Assembly (NCBI RefSeq): GCF_009192775.1
Contig: NZ_VTFX01000001.1
Span: forward strand, 1 to 64,000
DNA: 64,000 bases
Reading direction: 5' to 3'
DNA from: Arthrobacter yangruifuii
Lineage (GTDB): Bacteria > Actinomycetota > Actinomycetes > Actinomycetales > Micrococcaceae
The position numbers were made by a program, and so were the translations under genes. The number at the start of each line of letters is the position of its first letter. Position 1 is the stretch's first letter. The notes beneath the pieces are model-generated. The model made no database searches, was not told the DNA's origin, and was given only the letters and a program-made list of their open reading frames with translations. Positions 9,148-18,694 of the stretch are shown here, piece by piece.

Positions 9148-10113
9148 GTGATTGCTTCCGCCGCCCGCCCCGCCGTCCTGACCGAGGACCAGTGGCTTCC
9201 CCGCCAGGCGGCGCATGAAAACCGTGTCCGGCCCTTCACCGAAGGATTCCTCGCCCGACGCTCGGCCGGGCAGAAACACCCGGTGGAGGATTTCCTCTTT
9301 ACCTACTACTCCCAGAAACCGGGGCAGCTGCTGCGCTGGCACCCGGGCGCCGGCGTCGTCCTCACCGGTGAGGCCGTCCGCGAGCGCGCAGCCTGGAAGT
9401 TCTACCGGACTCTGACGGATCCGGAATGGGAAGCCGCGGGAATCGGCCCCGGTACACCGGCGGTTGCCGTAGATGTGGACGGGTTCGCCGCGGTGCGCGG
9501 CGATGCCCTGGGATTCACCACCATGCTGCTTTCCCGCACGGCCGCCCGGAAGCCCGTGCTGGGCTGCTTCGGGATGCATGAGTGGGCCATGGCCTACAAA
9601 TCGGAGGAGAACGGCATCCGGCACGACTACCTGCAGCTGCGGCTGGGGCCTCAGGGCACCGATGACCTGGTGGAGCGCAGCAAAATCCGTTGCACCCATT
9701 TCGACGCCTTCCGGTTCTACACCCCCGAAGCCGTTCCCCTGAACGAACTCACCCCGACCCGTGAGAACCAACGGGACCTGGAGCAGCCCGGGTGCCTGCA
9801 TGCCAACATGGACCTGTACAAGTGGGCCTACAAACTGGTGCCGCTGCTTCCCAGCGAGGTGGTGATGGATGCCTTCGAACTTTCCTGGCGCATCCGGGAA
9901 ATGGACATGCAGGCTTCCCCCTATGACCTGGCCGATTGGGGCTACACCCCGATTGCGGTGGAAACTCCCGCAGGACGGGCCCGGTACGCGGCCGCACAAC
10001 GGGGCTTCGCCGAGGAATCCCAGCAGCTGCGGGCCCGCATCCTGGGCCTGCTGGCACCCTTCGGAGGACAGCTGCAGGAGGCCGCGGACCGCGCGGCTTC
10101 GGCCATGCCTTGA
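9148..10113 (+). CDS. Conserved actinobacterial protein, often annotated 3-methyladenine DNA glycosylase
   Basis: A 321-aa soluble protein rich in Trp, Tyr and His (HPVEDFLFTYYSQKPGQLLRW and CFGMHEWAMAYKS regions). Similar proteins in Arthrobacter are labelled 3-methyladenine DNA glycosylase, but I see no helix-hairpin-helix or known glycosylase motif, so I would not assign that function. The gene looks leaderless: GATAAT at 9136-9141 lies 6 nt before the GTG start and there is no Shine-Dalgarno. Confidence 0.75.
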   Translation: MIASAARPAVLTEDQWLPRQAAHENRVRPFTEGFLARRSAGQKHPVEDFLFTYYSQKPGQLLRWHPGAGVVLTGEAVRERAAWKFYRTLTDPEWEAAGIGPGTPAVAVDVDGFAAVRGDALGFTTMLLSRTAARKPVLGCFGMHEWAMAYKSEENGIRHDYLQLRLGPQGTDDLVERSKIRCTHFDAFRFYTPEAVPLNELTPTRENQRDLEQPGCLHANMDLYKWAYKLVPLLPSEVVMDAFELSWRIREMDMQASPYDLADWGYTPIAVETPAGRARYAAAQRGFAEESQQLRARILGLLAPFGGQLQEAADRAASAMP

Positions 10114-10157
10114 CGGGGGAACTAGGCTGGGTGCCACCCACAGCTGGAGGTCTCACC

Positions 10158-10679
10158 GTGACACGCACCCGCCGTACCGTCTTCCCCCTGCTCCTGCTCT
10201 GCTCCGTGCTTGCCCTGGCGGCCTGCGGCACCGGTTCCGGTTCCGGCAGTGATCCCGATCCCTCTCCCTCGGTCACCGACTTCGGCTATATCGGCTCTTC
10301 ACCCCCCGCAGGCCCCCCGTCCTCGGCGGCCCCGGCCGCGGCGCCCGTGTCCCTCACTGTTGGGTTCAAAGCGGACGGAACGGCGACGAGCAGCACCTGG
10401 ACGCTGCTGTGCGACGGCGCCGAGCCGTTGGACGGATCAACTGTTCCAGACGCGGCCGCGGCCTGTGCCCTGCTTGCGGAACAAGGCGCGGCTGCCCTCG
10501 CCGAGCCGGCACCGGACCAGATGTGCACCCAGCAGATCCGCGGCATGCAGCGCGCCCACGTCACCGGCACGGTCAACGGAGAAGCGGTGGACACAACTTT
10601 TTCGCTGACGGACGGCTGCCAGATTTCCCGGTGGGAACGGCTAACCGCGCTGCTGGGTCCCGCCGACGGAGCCCTCTAG
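10158..10679 (+). CDS. Lipoprotein with a subtilisin-inhibitor (SSI)-like domain
   Basis: The product (173 aa) begins with a charged n-region, a leucine-rich core and the lipobox LALAAC, so it should be anchored outside the membrane. After a Ser/Pro/Asp linker, residues about 75-165 keep the SSI pattern: Cys in LLCDG, a Pro/Gly segment, AAAACALL, a second Cys pair MCTQ and DGC, and a Trp near the end (four cysteines, two disulfides). SSI proteins inhibit subtilisin-type serine proteases. GGAGG at 10146-10150 precedes the GTG start. It converges with the next gene, overlapping 39 nt at the 3' ends. Confidence 0.7.
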   Translation: MTRTRRTVFPLLLLCSVLALAACGTGSGSGSDPDPSPSVTDFGYIGSSPPAGPPSSAAPAAAPVSLTVGFKADGTATSSTWTLLCDGAEPLDGSTVPDAAAACALLAEQGAAALAEPAPDQMCTQQIRGMQRAHVTGTVNGEAVDTTFSLTDGCQISRWERLTALLGPADGAL

Positions 10680-10910
10680 CTTCGGCCGCGCTTTTCCCCG
10701 CCGGTCCAGCAGCACCAACGTGCACACCGGCCCCAGCACGGGGAACATAAGACAGAAAATCAACAGTCCGAGCCGCTCGCCGGCGGTCACGACCCTCGAC
10801 CGGGCCAGCCGAATCACTGCCCACACCAGCAGGAGCACCAGCACCGCGGCAATGCCCGAAACCAGGAAGGTATCCGCCGCCGGGACTAACGGGTTGGCAC
10901 CGTCATTCAT
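10641..10910 (-). CDS. Small membrane protein, PLDc_N-like
   Basis: An 89-aa protein with two transmembrane helices (about residues 16-36 and 46-66) and a basic tail. The segment LMFPVLGPVCTLVLLDRRGK fits the cardiolipin-synthase N-terminal (PLDc_N) pattern, found alone in many small actinobacterial membrane proteins of unknown role. The ATG start at 10910 overlaps the stop of the DUF4442 gene upstream by 8 nt, so the two are probably coupled. Confidence 0.65.
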   Translation of the reverse strand: MNDGANPLVPAADTFLVSGIAAVLVLLLVWAVIRLARSRVVTAGERLGLLIFCLMFPVLGPVCTLVLLDRRGKARPKLEGSVGGTQQRG

Positions 10911-11409
10911 GGGTTGCCTCCAAAAGGTTGGGCTCCGGCAGGACGTTCGGGTCCCGCTTTTGCCGCACGTAGACCTGCTTGCGGACCCGCGCCACCACAT
11001 CGCCGGTGCTGTCGACGACGTCGGCGGAAAACCATTCCAGCACCTTCGCCCCGCCCGAAGCCAGCGTGCGCAGGCGTTCGACGTCGGCCGGGTCCAGGGC
11101 AAACTCAACCCGGACCTCGCCCTTGCCCGGCTTCAGGAACTCCACCTCCGCCGCCCGGTCCCACACCACGTGGTCCCGTCCGAGGTGATGGAGCAGCAGC
11201 ATCATCCAGAACGGATCCGTCATGGCGAACAGCGACCCGCCGAAATGCACGCCGGCCACGTTCTTGTTCCACCAGTAAGACCGCAACCGGACACAGGCGC
11301 CCCAATAGCCGGGGTCCAGACGCGTGATCCGGATGCCGGTAAAGGCAAAGGGCGGCCACACATTCATGAACCGGCGGACGGTGGCCGGTTTTGCTTGCAG
11401 GAGTCTCAC
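10903..11409 (-). CDS. DUF4442 hot-dog fold protein (putative thioesterase)
   Basis: A 168-aa protein with the DUF4442 pattern RRFMNVWPPFAFTGI, WWNKNVAGVHFGGSLFAMTDP and a C-terminal RKQVYVRQK. DUF4442 proteins share the hot-dog fold of acyl-CoA thioesterases (PaaI-like), but the substrate is unknown. I chose GTG 11409: TACAGT (11416-11421) lies 6 nt upstream, as in leaderless genes, and the frame upstream of it gives atypical sequence. Confidence 0.75.
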   Translation of the reverse strand: MRLLQAKPATVRRFMNVWPPFAFTGIRITRLDPGYWGACVRLRSYWWNKNVAGVHFGGSLFAMTDPFWMMLLLHHLGRDHVVWDRAAEVEFLKPGKGEVRVEFALDPADVERLRTLASGGAKVLEWFSADVVDSTGDVVARVRKQVYVRQKRDPNVLPEPNLLEATHE

Positions 11410-11550
11410 GGGCCCACTGTAACCGGAATCACACCGGCCCTGCGGAAAGCGGCCCCTGCACAACGTGCGCCCGGCGGTGCCCTAGTATTGAGTAAGTATG
11501 CTTACTATTTCCGGGCAATCATGTTCCGGGATTCAACCCGAAAGCGAAGA

Positions 11551-11778
11551 ATGTCAATCGAAGCAAGCCCCGAGGACCAATACCTCTGGGCACGCGGGCT
11601 CTTTGAGGACGCCGACTACATGCACTGCGGCGAAGCCATGCAGCCCAGGGACACCCGGCAGCGCTCGATCTTCGAACCCATCACGGTGGACTCCATGCCG
11701 CACGAACCTGCAGAAGTGCAGCTGGACATCACCGTGCTGCGCTGCGCCTGCGGGTTCCAGCTGGAGATCCCGGCCTAA
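11551..11778 (+). CDS. Small protein of unknown function with a C-terminal CAC motif
   Basis: A 75-aa protein (MSIEASPEDQYLWARG ... LRCACGFQLEIPA). It holds Cys in DYMHCGEAM and a CxC near the end, which could bind a metal, though there is no complete zinc ribbon. I do not recognise a family. An upstream in-frame ATG at 11521 would add ten residues. It sits 124 bp before purS in the same direction. Confidence 0.55.
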   Translation: MSIEASPEDQYLWARGLFEDADYMHCGEAMQPRDTRQRSIFEPITVDSMPHEPAEVQLDITVLRCACGFQLEIPA

Positions 11779-11813
11779 GCGGGGACCCGTCCGCGTAACA
11801 TACGTAACGCCGC

Positions 11814-11819
11814 TAGAAT
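11814..11819 (+). promoter_or_regulatory. Possible -10 box of the purSQL operon
   Basis: TAGAAT lies about 84 nt upstream of the purS start, in a short region with several TAACG-type words. The -35 box is weak, so this is only a candidate. Confidence 0.35.
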
Positions 11820-11902
11820 GAGTCGTGCAAGCTCGCGGAGCGCTGAATCAGCGTGAGACGGCAAGGTCCGCGGCCACCCATCTCGTTCACAGGAGTTGCC
11901 GG

Positions 11903-12157
11903 ATGCCCCGGATCGTTGTTGATGTCATGCCCAAGCCCGAAATCCTCGATCCGCAGGGCAAAGCCATTGCCGGCGCCCTGCCCCGCCTCGGACTGACGGG
12001 ATTTTCCGCAGTCCGCCAGGGCAAACGCTTTGAACTCACCGTGGACGGTGACGTGACCCCCGAAGTCCTGGAACAGGCACGCACTGCTGCCGCGACTGTG
12101 CTGTCCAATCCCGTGATTGAAGATGTCACCCGCGTTGAAGTAATCCCGGAGGCCTGA
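11903..12157 (+). CDS. purS: Phosphoribosylformylglycinamidine synthase subunit PurS
   Basis: PurS (84 aa) is the small subunit that joins PurQ and PurL in the FGAM synthase complex, step four of purine synthesis. The sequence has the family pattern [28 protein letters not shown] and the tail [11 protein letters not shown]. The ATG follows AGGAG with 7-nt spacing; the longer in-frame start at 11825 has no ribosome binding site. purQ starts 2 nt after its stop. Confidence 0.95.
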   Translation: MPRIVVDVMPKPEILDPQGKAIAGALPRLGLTGFSAVRQGKRFELTVDGDVTPEVLEQARTAAATVLSNPVIEDVTRVEVIPEA

Positions 12158-12159
12158 TC

Positions 12160-12936
12160 TTGAGCACTCCCCTGATCGGCGACTTCTCCGTCGCCCCGGA
12201 AAACGACGCGCTCCGCGCCGTACGGATCGGTGTCATCACCTTCCCCGGCACGCTGGATGACCGCGACGCCGCCCGCGCCGTGACCATCGCCGGCGGCACC
12301 GCCGTCGGGCTCTGGCACGCCGAAGCAAACCTGCAGTCGGTGGATGCCGTGATCATCCCCGGCGGATTCTCCTACGGGGATTACCTGCGGGCCGGCGCCA
12401 TTGCCCGCTTCGCGCCGCTGATGGAAAAGGTAGTGGACGCTGCGGCCGGCGGCATGCCCGTGCTGGGCATCTGCAACGGCTTCCAGATCCTCACCGAAGC
12501 CCATCTGCTGCCCGGATCCATGGTCAAGAACAACCACCTGAAATTCTCCTGCGCGGACCAGCTGCTGCGGGTGGAGAACAACAGCACCGCCTGGACCTCC
12601 GCCTATGAACAGGGTGCGGGCATGGTTGTTCCGCTGAAGAACCAGGACGGCCAGTACGTCGCGGACGAAAAGACCCTGGACGAACTCGAAGGTGAAGGCC
12701 GGGTGGTCTTCCGTTACGACGGCGACAACCCCAACGGCTCGCGCCGCGGCATTGCGGGCATCACCAACGCTGCCGGAAACGTCGTCGGCCTGATGCCGCA
12801 CCCCGAACACGCCGTGGAGCCCGGCTTCGGCCCGGATTCCTCCGCCTACGGAGAGGTCGGGCTAGGCTACGGCACCGACGGGCTCCGCATCTTCAGCTCC
12901 GTACTCAACTCGCTCGTTGCCGGAGGCAAGTCATGA
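12160..12936 (+). CDS. purQ: Phosphoribosylformylglycinamidine synthase subunit PurQ (glutaminase)
   Basis: PurQ supplies ammonia from glutamine to PurL. The class I amidotransferase triad is present: Cys in the nucleophile elbow GICNGFQIL, and His/Glu in MPHPEHAVE near the C-terminus. The product is about 258 aa, longer than some PurQ because of an N-terminal extension. The start is TTG at 12160 with CCGGAGG upstream. Its stop overlaps purL by ATGA (12933-12936), so translation is coupled. Confidence 0.95.
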   Translation: MSTPLIGDFSVAPENDALRAVRIGVITFPGTLDDRDAARAVTIAGGTAVGLWHAEANLQSVDAVIIPGGFSYGDYLRAGAIARFAPLMEKVVDAAAGGMPVLGICNGFQILTEAHLLPGSMVKNNHLKFSCADQLLRVENNSTAWTSAYEQGAGMVVPLKNQDGQYVADEKTLDELEGEGRVVFRYDGDNPNGSRRGIAGITNAAGNVVGLMPHPEHAVEPGFGPDSSAYGEVGLGYGTDGLRIFSSVLNSLVAGGKS

Positions 12937-15242
12937 CCGTTTCCCCCAGTGCTGCCGCTGAGCAGAAGAAATTCCGCATCGACACCGTCGAGCACGCCGC
13001 CGCCACCCCCGGCACCGAGCTGCCCTGGGCCGAACTCGGCCTGAAGGAAGACGAGTTTAACCGTGTGGTGGAGATCCTGGGCCGCCGCCCCACCGCTGCG
13101 GAACTGGCCATGTACTCCGTCATGTGGTCCGAACACTGCTCCTACAAGTCCTCCAAGGTGCACCTCAAACAGTTCGGTGAGAAAGTCACCGACAAGATGA
13201 AGGAACACCTGCTGGTGGGCATCGGGGAGAACGCCGGCGTCGTCGACATCGGCGAGGGCTGGGCCGTGACCTTCAAGGTGGAATCCCACAACCACCCCTC
13301 CTTCGTGGAGCCGTACCAGGGCGCCGCGACCGGCGTCGGCGGCATTGTCCGCGACATCATTTCCATGGGAGCCCGGCCGGTGGCCGTGATGGATCCGCTG
13401 CGTTTCGGCGCCATCGACCATCCGGACACCGCCCGCCTGGTGCACGGCATCGTCTCCGGCATCGGCGGCTACGGCAACTCCCTCGGCCTGCCGAACATCG
13501 GCGGTGAACTGGTCTTCGACTCCGTCTACCAGGGCAACCCGCTGGTCAACGCCCTGGCCGTGGGTGTACTGCGGCACGAGGACATCCGGCTGGCCAATGC
13601 CTCCGGTGCCGGCAACAAGGTGGTGCTCTTTGGCGCCCGCACCGGCGGCGACGGCATCGGCGGCGCCTCCGTGCTCGCCTCGGAATCCTTTGACGCCACC
13701 AAGCCGTCCAAGCGCCCCGCCGTCCAGGTGGGAGACCCGTTCGCGGAAAAGGTGCTCATCGAGTGCTGCCTGGAACTGTTCAAGTCCTCCGTGGTGGAGG
13801 GCATCCAGGACCTGGGCGCCGCCGGCATTTCCTGCGCGACGTCGGAACTGGCCTCCAACGGCGACGGCGGCATGCACGTGGAACTGACCAACGTGCTGCT
13901 GCGCGATCCCACCCTGACGCCGGGCGAAATCCTGATGTCCGAGTCGCAGGAACGCATGATGGCCGTGGTCACGCCGGAGAACGCGGACGCGTTCGAGGCC
14001 ATCATGGCCAAGTGGAACGTGGAGTACTCCTGGCTCGGTGAGGTCACCGACACCGGCCGCCTGATCATTGACTGGGCCGGTGAAACCATCGTGGACGTGG
14101 ATCCGCGGACAGTGGCGCACGAGGGCCCGGTCTACCAGCGCCCCATGGCCCGTCCCGCTGCGCAGGACAGCATCGAGGCCAATTCCTTCAACGCGGAACG
14201 CCCCTTCGGCAGCGCCGCGGTCAAGGACGCCATCCTGGAACTCATGGCCAGCCCGAACATGTGCGACAAGTCGTGGGTCACCAACCAGTACGACCGTTAT
14301 GTGCAGGGCAACACCGCCCTGGCCATGCCGGACGACGCCGGGGTGATCCGGGTGGATGAAACCACCGGACTCGGCGTGGCCATCTCCACCGATGCGAACG
14401 GCCGCTACTCCTACCTGAACCCGTATGAGGGCGCGAAGCTGGCCCTGGCCGAGTCCTACCGCAACGTGTCCACCGCCGGCGCCACCCCGCTGGCCGTCAC
14501 CGACTGCCTCAACTTCGGCTCCCCGGAGGATCCCGGGGTCATGTGGCAGTTCGCCGAGTCCGTCCGCGGGCTGGCCGACGGCTGCCGCGAACTCGGCGTG
14601 CCCGTCACCGGCGGCAACGTGTCGCTGTACAACCAGACCGGCGGCGTCGCCATCCATCCCACCCCCGTGGTGGGCGTGCTGGGCGTGTTCGACGACGTCG
14701 CCCGGCGCACGCCGTCGGGGTGGCGGCAGGACGGCCAGGCCATCTACCTGATGGGCACCACGCAGGATGAGCTGGACGGCTCGGAATACGCGAACCTGCG
14801 CGGACATCTGGGCGGAAAACCGCCGAAGGTGGACCTGCAGGCGGAAAAACTGCTGGGTGAACTCCTGGTCAACGCCTCCCGCGACGGCATGATCGACGCC
14901 GCGCATGACGTCTCCGAAGGCGGCCTCGCCGCGGCCCTGTCCGAGATGGCTCTGCGCTTTGGCGTCGGCGCCCGGATTGGCCTCGGCGAGGTCTGCGAGC
15001 GGGACGGGGTGGACCTGTTCACCCTGCTGTTCTCCGAGTCCCAGGCCCGCGCCGTCGTCGCCGTGGCCCGCAGCGAGGAAGTCCGGTTCAAGGACATGTG
15101 CTCGGCCCGCGGTTTCGCCCATGCCCGGATCGGCGTGGTGGACACGGAGATCGGCGCCCTGGACTTCCAGAGCAACTTCGTGCTGCCCCTGGACGAATTG
15201 AAGGCGGCCCACGAGGGCACCCTGCCCCGGCACTTCGGCTAG
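12933..15242 (+). CDS. purL: Phosphoribosylformylglycinamidine synthase subunit PurL
   Basis: PurL (769 aa) is the ATP-dependent synthetase that turns FGAR into FGAM. This is the short PurL form that needs PurS and PurQ, both encoded just upstream. Motifs seen include [16 protein letters not shown] near residue 67, [13 protein letters not shown] for substrate and Mg-ATP binding, [14 protein letters not shown] and the second-domain [13 protein letters not shown]. Length and order are typical. Confidence 0.96.
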   Translation: MTVSPSAAAEQKKFRIDTVEHAAATPGTELPWAELGLKEDEFNRVVEILGRRPTAAELAMYSVMWSEHCSYKSSKVHLKQFGEKVTDKMKEHLLVGIGENAGVVDIGEGWAVTFKVESHNHPSFVEPYQGAATGVGGIVRDIISMGARPVAVMDPLRFGAIDHPDTARLVHGIVSGIGGYGNSLGLPNIGGELVFDSVYQGNPLVNALAVGVLRHEDIRLANASGAGNKVVLFGARTGGDGIGGASVLASESFDATKPSKRPAVQVGDPFAEKVLIECCLELFKSSVVEGIQDLGAAGISCATSELASNGDGGMHVELTNVLLRDPTLTPGEILMSESQERMMAVVTPENADAFEAIMAKWNVEYSWLGEVTDTGRLIIDWAGETIVDVDPRTVAHEGPVYQRPMARPAAQDSIEANSFNAERPFGSAAVKDAILELMASPNMCDKSWVTNQYDRYVQGNTALAMPDDAGVIRVDETTGLGVAISTDANGRYSYLNPYEGAKLALAESYRNVSTAGATPLAVTDCLNFGSPEDPGVMWQFAESVRGLADGCRELGVPVTGGNVSLYNQTGGVAIHPTPVVGVLGVFDDVARRTPSGWRQDGQAIYLMGTTQDELDGSEYANLRGHLGGKPPKVDLQAEKLLGELLVNASRDGMIDAAHDVSEGGLAAALSEMALRFGVGARIGLGEVCERDGVDLFTLLFSESQARAVVAVARSEEVRFKDMCSARGFAHARIGVVDTEIGALDFQSNFVLPLDELKAAHEGTLPRHFG

Positions 15243-15253
15243 ACGCTCACCTG

Positions 15254-15285
15254 CACGGGCGGACCGGCTCCCCCGCCCGCCCGTG
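15254..15285 (+). terminator. Hairpin after purL
   Basis: CACGGGCGG (15254-15262) pairs with CCGCCCGTG (15277-15285), a 9-bp GC-rich stem with a 14-nt loop, 11 bp after the purL stop. There is no U-tract; the next gene's -10 box begins right after it. Confidence 0.45.
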
Positions 15286-15298
15286 TAGGCTCCGGGGT

Positions 15299-15694
15299 AT
15301 GGAGAAGACTAAGCAAACCCTCCGTGCCCAGGTGCTGTGCGGGCTGGTGCTTCTGGCGATGGGCGCAGTGCCTCTGGTGATGAATGGCCGGTATCTGTTC
15401 GGCTCAGGCACCGAGGACGGCATTTCAGCGTGGCTGGCCGTTGCCGCGGGTCTCGCCGTCATCGGCAGCGGAATCCATCTTCTGACCGGTCGGCGGCGCC
15501 GCGGCGAGGCACGGGTGTTGACGGACGAGGAATCGCGGCGCACCTATGCACTGGTTATGTCCGGCCTTTGTGTGCTCCTATTGATCGGCGCACTTTTCGT
15601 GCAGCAGCCATCTGTCAGTACGGCCGTCCCGGGACTGCTGCTGGCCGGCACTTTCCCACGTCTTTTCGTCACCGACCAGAACAAAAGCGGCTAG
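15299..15694 (+). CDS. Small membrane protein of unknown function
   Basis: A 131-aa protein with four hydrophobic segments (about residues 10-28, 38-58, 80-100 and 105-120) and a basic RRRRRGEAR-like loop between the second and third. I do not recognise a family. It looks leaderless: TAGGCT (15286-15291) lies 7 nt before the ATG. Confidence 0.6.
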   Translation: MEKTKQTLRAQVLCGLVLLAMGAVPLVMNGRYLFGSGTEDGISAWLAVAAGLAVIGSGIHLLTGRRRRGEARVLTDEESRRTYALVMSGLCVLLLIGALFVQQPSVSTAVPGLLLAGTFPRLFVTDQNKSG

Positions 15695-15739
15695 CGCCCG
15701 CGGGTCGGGAGCGACGAATCATGCAAACCCCGGAGGTGT

Positions 15740-16297
15740 GTGCAGAATTGTCTCGTGAGCATAATTCCCGAAAACCGTGCTGCAGACGCAGACGCAGGCA
15801 TCTCCACCGAGCGGCTATCACTGGACCTGATGACAGTTGCCGAGGTGGACGCCCTCATCATCCAGACACGGCGGCCGGACTGGGCGGAGGACTTCCCACG
15901 GCCTGAGGATTACGACGCCGCACGCCGGGCTTTCGAAGCCGGACTCCTGACCCCCGCGGCAGCCCGGTTCGGCATGCGAATGATCCGCGAACGTGCCACG
16001 TCCCTGGTGGTGGGAACCATCGGTTTCGACGGCGTTCCCCTGGAAAAGGCCGTGGAGGTCACCTACAACGTGGTGCCGTCCCACCGGGCACAGGGATATG
16101 CCGCGGAGGCCCTGAGAGCCATCACCCGCTTCATCCTGGCCCAGCCTCACGTGGACGAAGTCATTGCCTACACGGAACCCGCGAATGAAATCTCCCAGTC
16201 CGTCCTGCTGGCTGCAGGTTTCATCCCCCAGGAGGAAAGCGACATAGTCCTCCGCTTTACCCTGAGCCGGTCTCAGCTCCCGGACGCCAGCGCGTAA
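15740..16297 (+). CDS. GNAT family N-acetyltransferase
   Basis: A 185-aa acetyltransferase of the RimJ/RimL-like branch. The acetyl-CoA site is visible as NVVPSHRAQGYAAEAL (the R/Q-x-x-G-x-A pattern), followed by the helix ITRFILAQP and the strand VIAYTEPANEISQSVLLAAGF. The acceptor is unknown. The start is uncertain: GTG 15740 lies too close to GGAGG (15732-15736), while GTG 15755 is rather far from it. It converges with the DUF1990 gene and overlaps it by 25 nt at the 3' end. Confidence 0.8.
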   Translation: MQNCLVSIIPENRAADADAGISTERLSLDLMTVAEVDALIIQTRRPDWAEDFPRPEDYDAARRAFEAGLLTPAAARFGMRMIRERATSLVVGTIGFDGVPLEKAVEVTYNVVPSHRAQGYAAEALRAITRFILAQPHVDEVIAYTEPANEISQSVLLAAGFIPQEESDIVLRFTLSRSQLPDASA

Positions 16298-16848
16298 GCA
16301 GCCGCGAAGTACCGGGTGGTGTAAAACTGCTGGACCCGCACGTTGACGGGGTTCGCCGCAGCCACCAGCCGGTTGCCCGGCCGGCTGTACGCCGCGATCC
16401 GGAAATACAACCCGCCGTCCTCATCGAGCTCGGCATAAAAACCCTCTTCACCGCACTCCGGGTGTCCCGGCAGGGTGCCGTAGCCAAAGCCGCTGCGCTG
16501 GCCGGGAACCGGTGCCCCGGCGTCGTCAAGCACTGCCTCAGCAGCCCAGATGACCCGGCACGGCGCCCAGTAGCGCAGCCGGCGGAACCCCACCCCCGAG
16601 GCCATCTCCACTCCAGGGGCGGCCCGCGGCGTTCCGGGGGCCACGGCCAGTCCCGCCCGGCGGTGCAGGTCCCAGTCCAGCAGGCCGGAGGCCAGGCGAA
16701 GAAACCCCGCCCGGGCCTCGTCCACCTTGAGTTCCTCCTTGCGCAGTACCAGCCGGTAGCCGTCCGGCCAGCGGTCCGTCATGGGCGCCGGATAGGGGCG
16801 TTCGGTTTGCCCCTGCTCGGCATAGGTAAATCCGGCGTGTCTCTTCAT
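16273..16848 (-). CDS. DUF1990 family protein
   Basis: A 191-aa protein of the DUF1990 family, common in actinobacteria and plants and of unknown role. Visible family features are an N-terminal RHAGFTYAEQG, the central YWAPCRVIW, GFGYGTLPGHPECGEE and FRIAAYSRPGNRLV. The start at 16848 is fixed by an ATGA overlap with the stop of the MmcQ/YjbR gene upstream. Confidence 0.8.
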   Translation of the reverse strand: MKRHAGFTYAEQGQTERPYPAPMTDRWPDGYRLVLRKEELKVDEARAGFLRLASGLLDWDLHRRAGLAVAPGTPRAAPGVEMASGVGFRRLRYWAPCRVIWAAEAVLDDAGAPVPGQRSGFGYGTLPGHPECGEEGFYAELDEDGGLYFRIAAYSRPGNRLVAAANPVNVRVQQFYTTRYFAAAYALASGS

Positions 16849-17231
16849 CTGCCCGCCAACCCCTTCCACGCAAGGGACTCCCGGTCTTTCCGGGGAAGTG
16901 ACGCCACTACCAAGTCGTAGGAATCCTCCACCAGGTCCCGGATCATGCCGCGCGGCAGTCCGGATTCAACCTCCACCTGGTTCCAGTGCCTCTTGTTCAT
17001 GTGCCAGGCCCCGGTGATCTCCGGATGTGCCGCCCGCAGCTGAAGAGCCAGCTCCGGCTCGCACTTCAAACTGATCATCAGGGGCCGGCCGGCAAGCGCC
17101 GCCAGCGCGAACATCTTCGCCTTACCGCCGGCGGCACGAACCTTGAACACCGACGAATCCGGCCCGAAGGGGAAATCCTCGAAGGCCCCGGGCAGGGCAA
17201 GGCACAACCGCCGAAGTTCACCCGCATCCAT
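16845..17231 (-). CDS. MmcQ/YjbR family DNA-binding-fold protein
   Basis: A 128-aa protein with the YjbR pattern: PGAFEDFPFGPDSSVFKV, KMFALAAL, LMISLKCEPELALQLR and HMNKRHWNQVEVE. The fold resembles the double-wing of CyaY-like proteins; the biological role is unsettled. The gene looks leaderless (TAGGCT at 17239-17244, 7 nt before ATG) and is coupled to the DUF1990 gene. Confidence 0.85.
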   Translation of the reverse strand: MDAGELRRLCLALPGAFEDFPFGPDSSVFKVRAAGGKAKMFALAALAGRPLMISLKCEPELALQLRAAHPEITGAWHMNKRHWNQVEVESGLPRGMIRDLVEDSYDLVVASLPRKDRESLAWKGLAGR

Positions 17232-17350
17232 AAGGCAAAGCCTAGCGCCGCCGCCGGGGCCATGGCACGGCTGCTGCCCGGGGATGGGAGGATGGGCGGA
17301 ACAGATTCAGTGCTGCGGGCATACCGGCAGCGGAGCGAAGGACAAACGGT

Positions 17351-18184
17351 TTGAATTCGAACAGCCGCAGCGGCCGGCCCGTCAGCGAGGCGGCGGAACG
17401 CGCCGCCGATTCCACGGCCTTCGAGCGGTTCGCACGCGTTGGCTATGTGGCAAGCGGCCTTGTGCACATCGTCATCGGGCTGATCGCCCTGCAGATTAAT
17501 TCCGGTGGTTCCGGCAACGCGGATACCAGCGGAGCTGTTGCCGCCGTGGCCGAGCAGCCCGCAGGCTATGCGCTGGTCTGGTTCTGCTTCCTCGGCTGCT
17601 ACGCCCTGGCCCTGTTCCAGCTCAGCCGCATTTTCCTCGCCGGGCAGCAGCTTCAGGATAAGGAGCTGTGGAAGGACCGTGCCCGCAATGCGGGACAGGT
17701 GCTGGTGTACGGGGCCATCGGCACGTCCTTTGCCTCCTTCGCCCTCGGCCGCGGCAGCAACAACGGCAGCTCGTCCTCGGTCGGCTGGACGGCCCGCCTG
17801 CTCGCCGTTCCCGCTGGCCAATGGATCCTGGGACTCACCGGCCTGGTGGTGGTGGGAGTCGGCGGTTACTTCATCTTCAAGGGGGCAACCCGCCGCTTCC
17901 GGCGGAACCTCACCGGCGTCCCGTCGGGCCTCTGGCAACGGGCCGTGGACATCACCGGCGTGGCCGGTTTCATTGCCAAGGGGATCTCACTGGGCATTCT
18001 GGGGGTGCTGATTACGGTGGCCGCCGTACGCGCAGATCCGGAGCAGTCCACCGGACTCGACGGGGCGCTGCACACCCTGCACAACCAACCCTTCGGCCCG
18101 GTGGCGCTGGCTGCGGTGGGAATCGGTCTGACGCTCTACGGACTGTACATCGGGATCATCCGCGCGAGGTTCGCCAAACTCTAG
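17351..18184 (+). CDS. DUF1206 family membrane protein
   Basis: A 277-aa membrane protein built of three repeats of a two-helix unit (about residues 25-100, 115-185, 200-275), each containing a G-x-V/I-x-x-G-x-V/I motif such as RVGYVASGLVHIVIG and GFIAKGISLGILGV. That is the DUF1206 architecture, frequent in actinobacteria, function unknown. The start is TTG 17351 after GAAGGAC. It converges with the next gene, overlapping 4 nt. Confidence 0.8.
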   Translation: MNSNSRSGRPVSEAAERAADSTAFERFARVGYVASGLVHIVIGLIALQINSGGSGNADTSGAVAAVAEQPAGYALVWFCFLGCYALALFQLSRIFLAGQQLQDKELWKDRARNAGQVLVYGAIGTSFASFALGRGSNNGSSSSVGWTARLLAVPAGQWILGLTGLVVVGVGGYFIFKGATRRFRRNLTGVPSGLWQRAVDITGVAGFIAKGISLGILGVLITVAAVRADPEQSTGLDGALHTLHNQPFGPVALAAVGIGLTLYGLYIGIIRARFAKL

Positions 18185-18600
18185 AGGCCAAACCGCGGTG
18201 CTTCGATCACCGGACAGCGGTCCATCACGACGTCGAGCCCTGCCGCCGCGGCACGGGCAGCGGCGGCTTCGTCCACCACGCCGAGCTGCAGCCAGACGGC
18301 CTTGGCCCCCGCCTCAATCGCCTGGTCCACAATGTCCCCCACCCGGTCGGAGTTCACGAAGCAGTCCACCACGTCAATGCTTCCCGGGATCTCGCCCAGC
18401 TTCCGGTACCCCTTGTTGCCGTGGACGTCATCGCCTTTCAGGCTGACCGGAATGATCTCCATGCCGAGCTGGTCCTGGACAAAGCGGGAGACGCCGACGG
18501 CGGGGCGCAGCGGATTGTTCGACAGGCCCACTACCGCCCACCGTGCCGCCCTGTTCCGGAGCAGCCGTTCGATTACCGCAGGGTCATTGACGTGTGCCAC
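18181..18600 (-). CDS. CoA-binding protein (YccU-like)
   Basis: A 139-aa protein with the CoA-binding Rossmann fold of the YccU family: WAVVGLSNNPLRPAVGVSRF at the nucleotide end, DVVDCFVNSDRVGDIVDQAI in the middle and AVWLQLGVVDEAAAARAAAAG near the C-terminus, ending with the conserved DRCPVIE. No catalytic role has been proven for the family. GTG start with GAAGGAAG upstream. Confidence 0.88.
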   Translation of the reverse strand: MAHVNDPAVIERLLRNRAARWAVVGLSNNPLRPAVGVSRFVQDQLGMEIIPVSLKGDDVHGNKGYRKLGEIPGSIDVVDCFVNSDRVGDIVDQAIEAGAKAVWLQLGVVDEAAAARAAAAGLDVVMDRCPVIEAPRFGL

Positions 18601-18694
18601 TGTTTCTTCCTTCGCCGGAGACGGTGATTGGCAACCAGCTTACGCTCCCGCCCCGCGGCGGACGGGGCACCGCACGCCCGCGACGTGCAGGGCC

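Noticed and set aside
12867-15233. A 788-codon open frame antisense to purL
   Set aside because: Same reason: purL is certain on plus, and the antisense product is low-complexity with no ribosome binding site.
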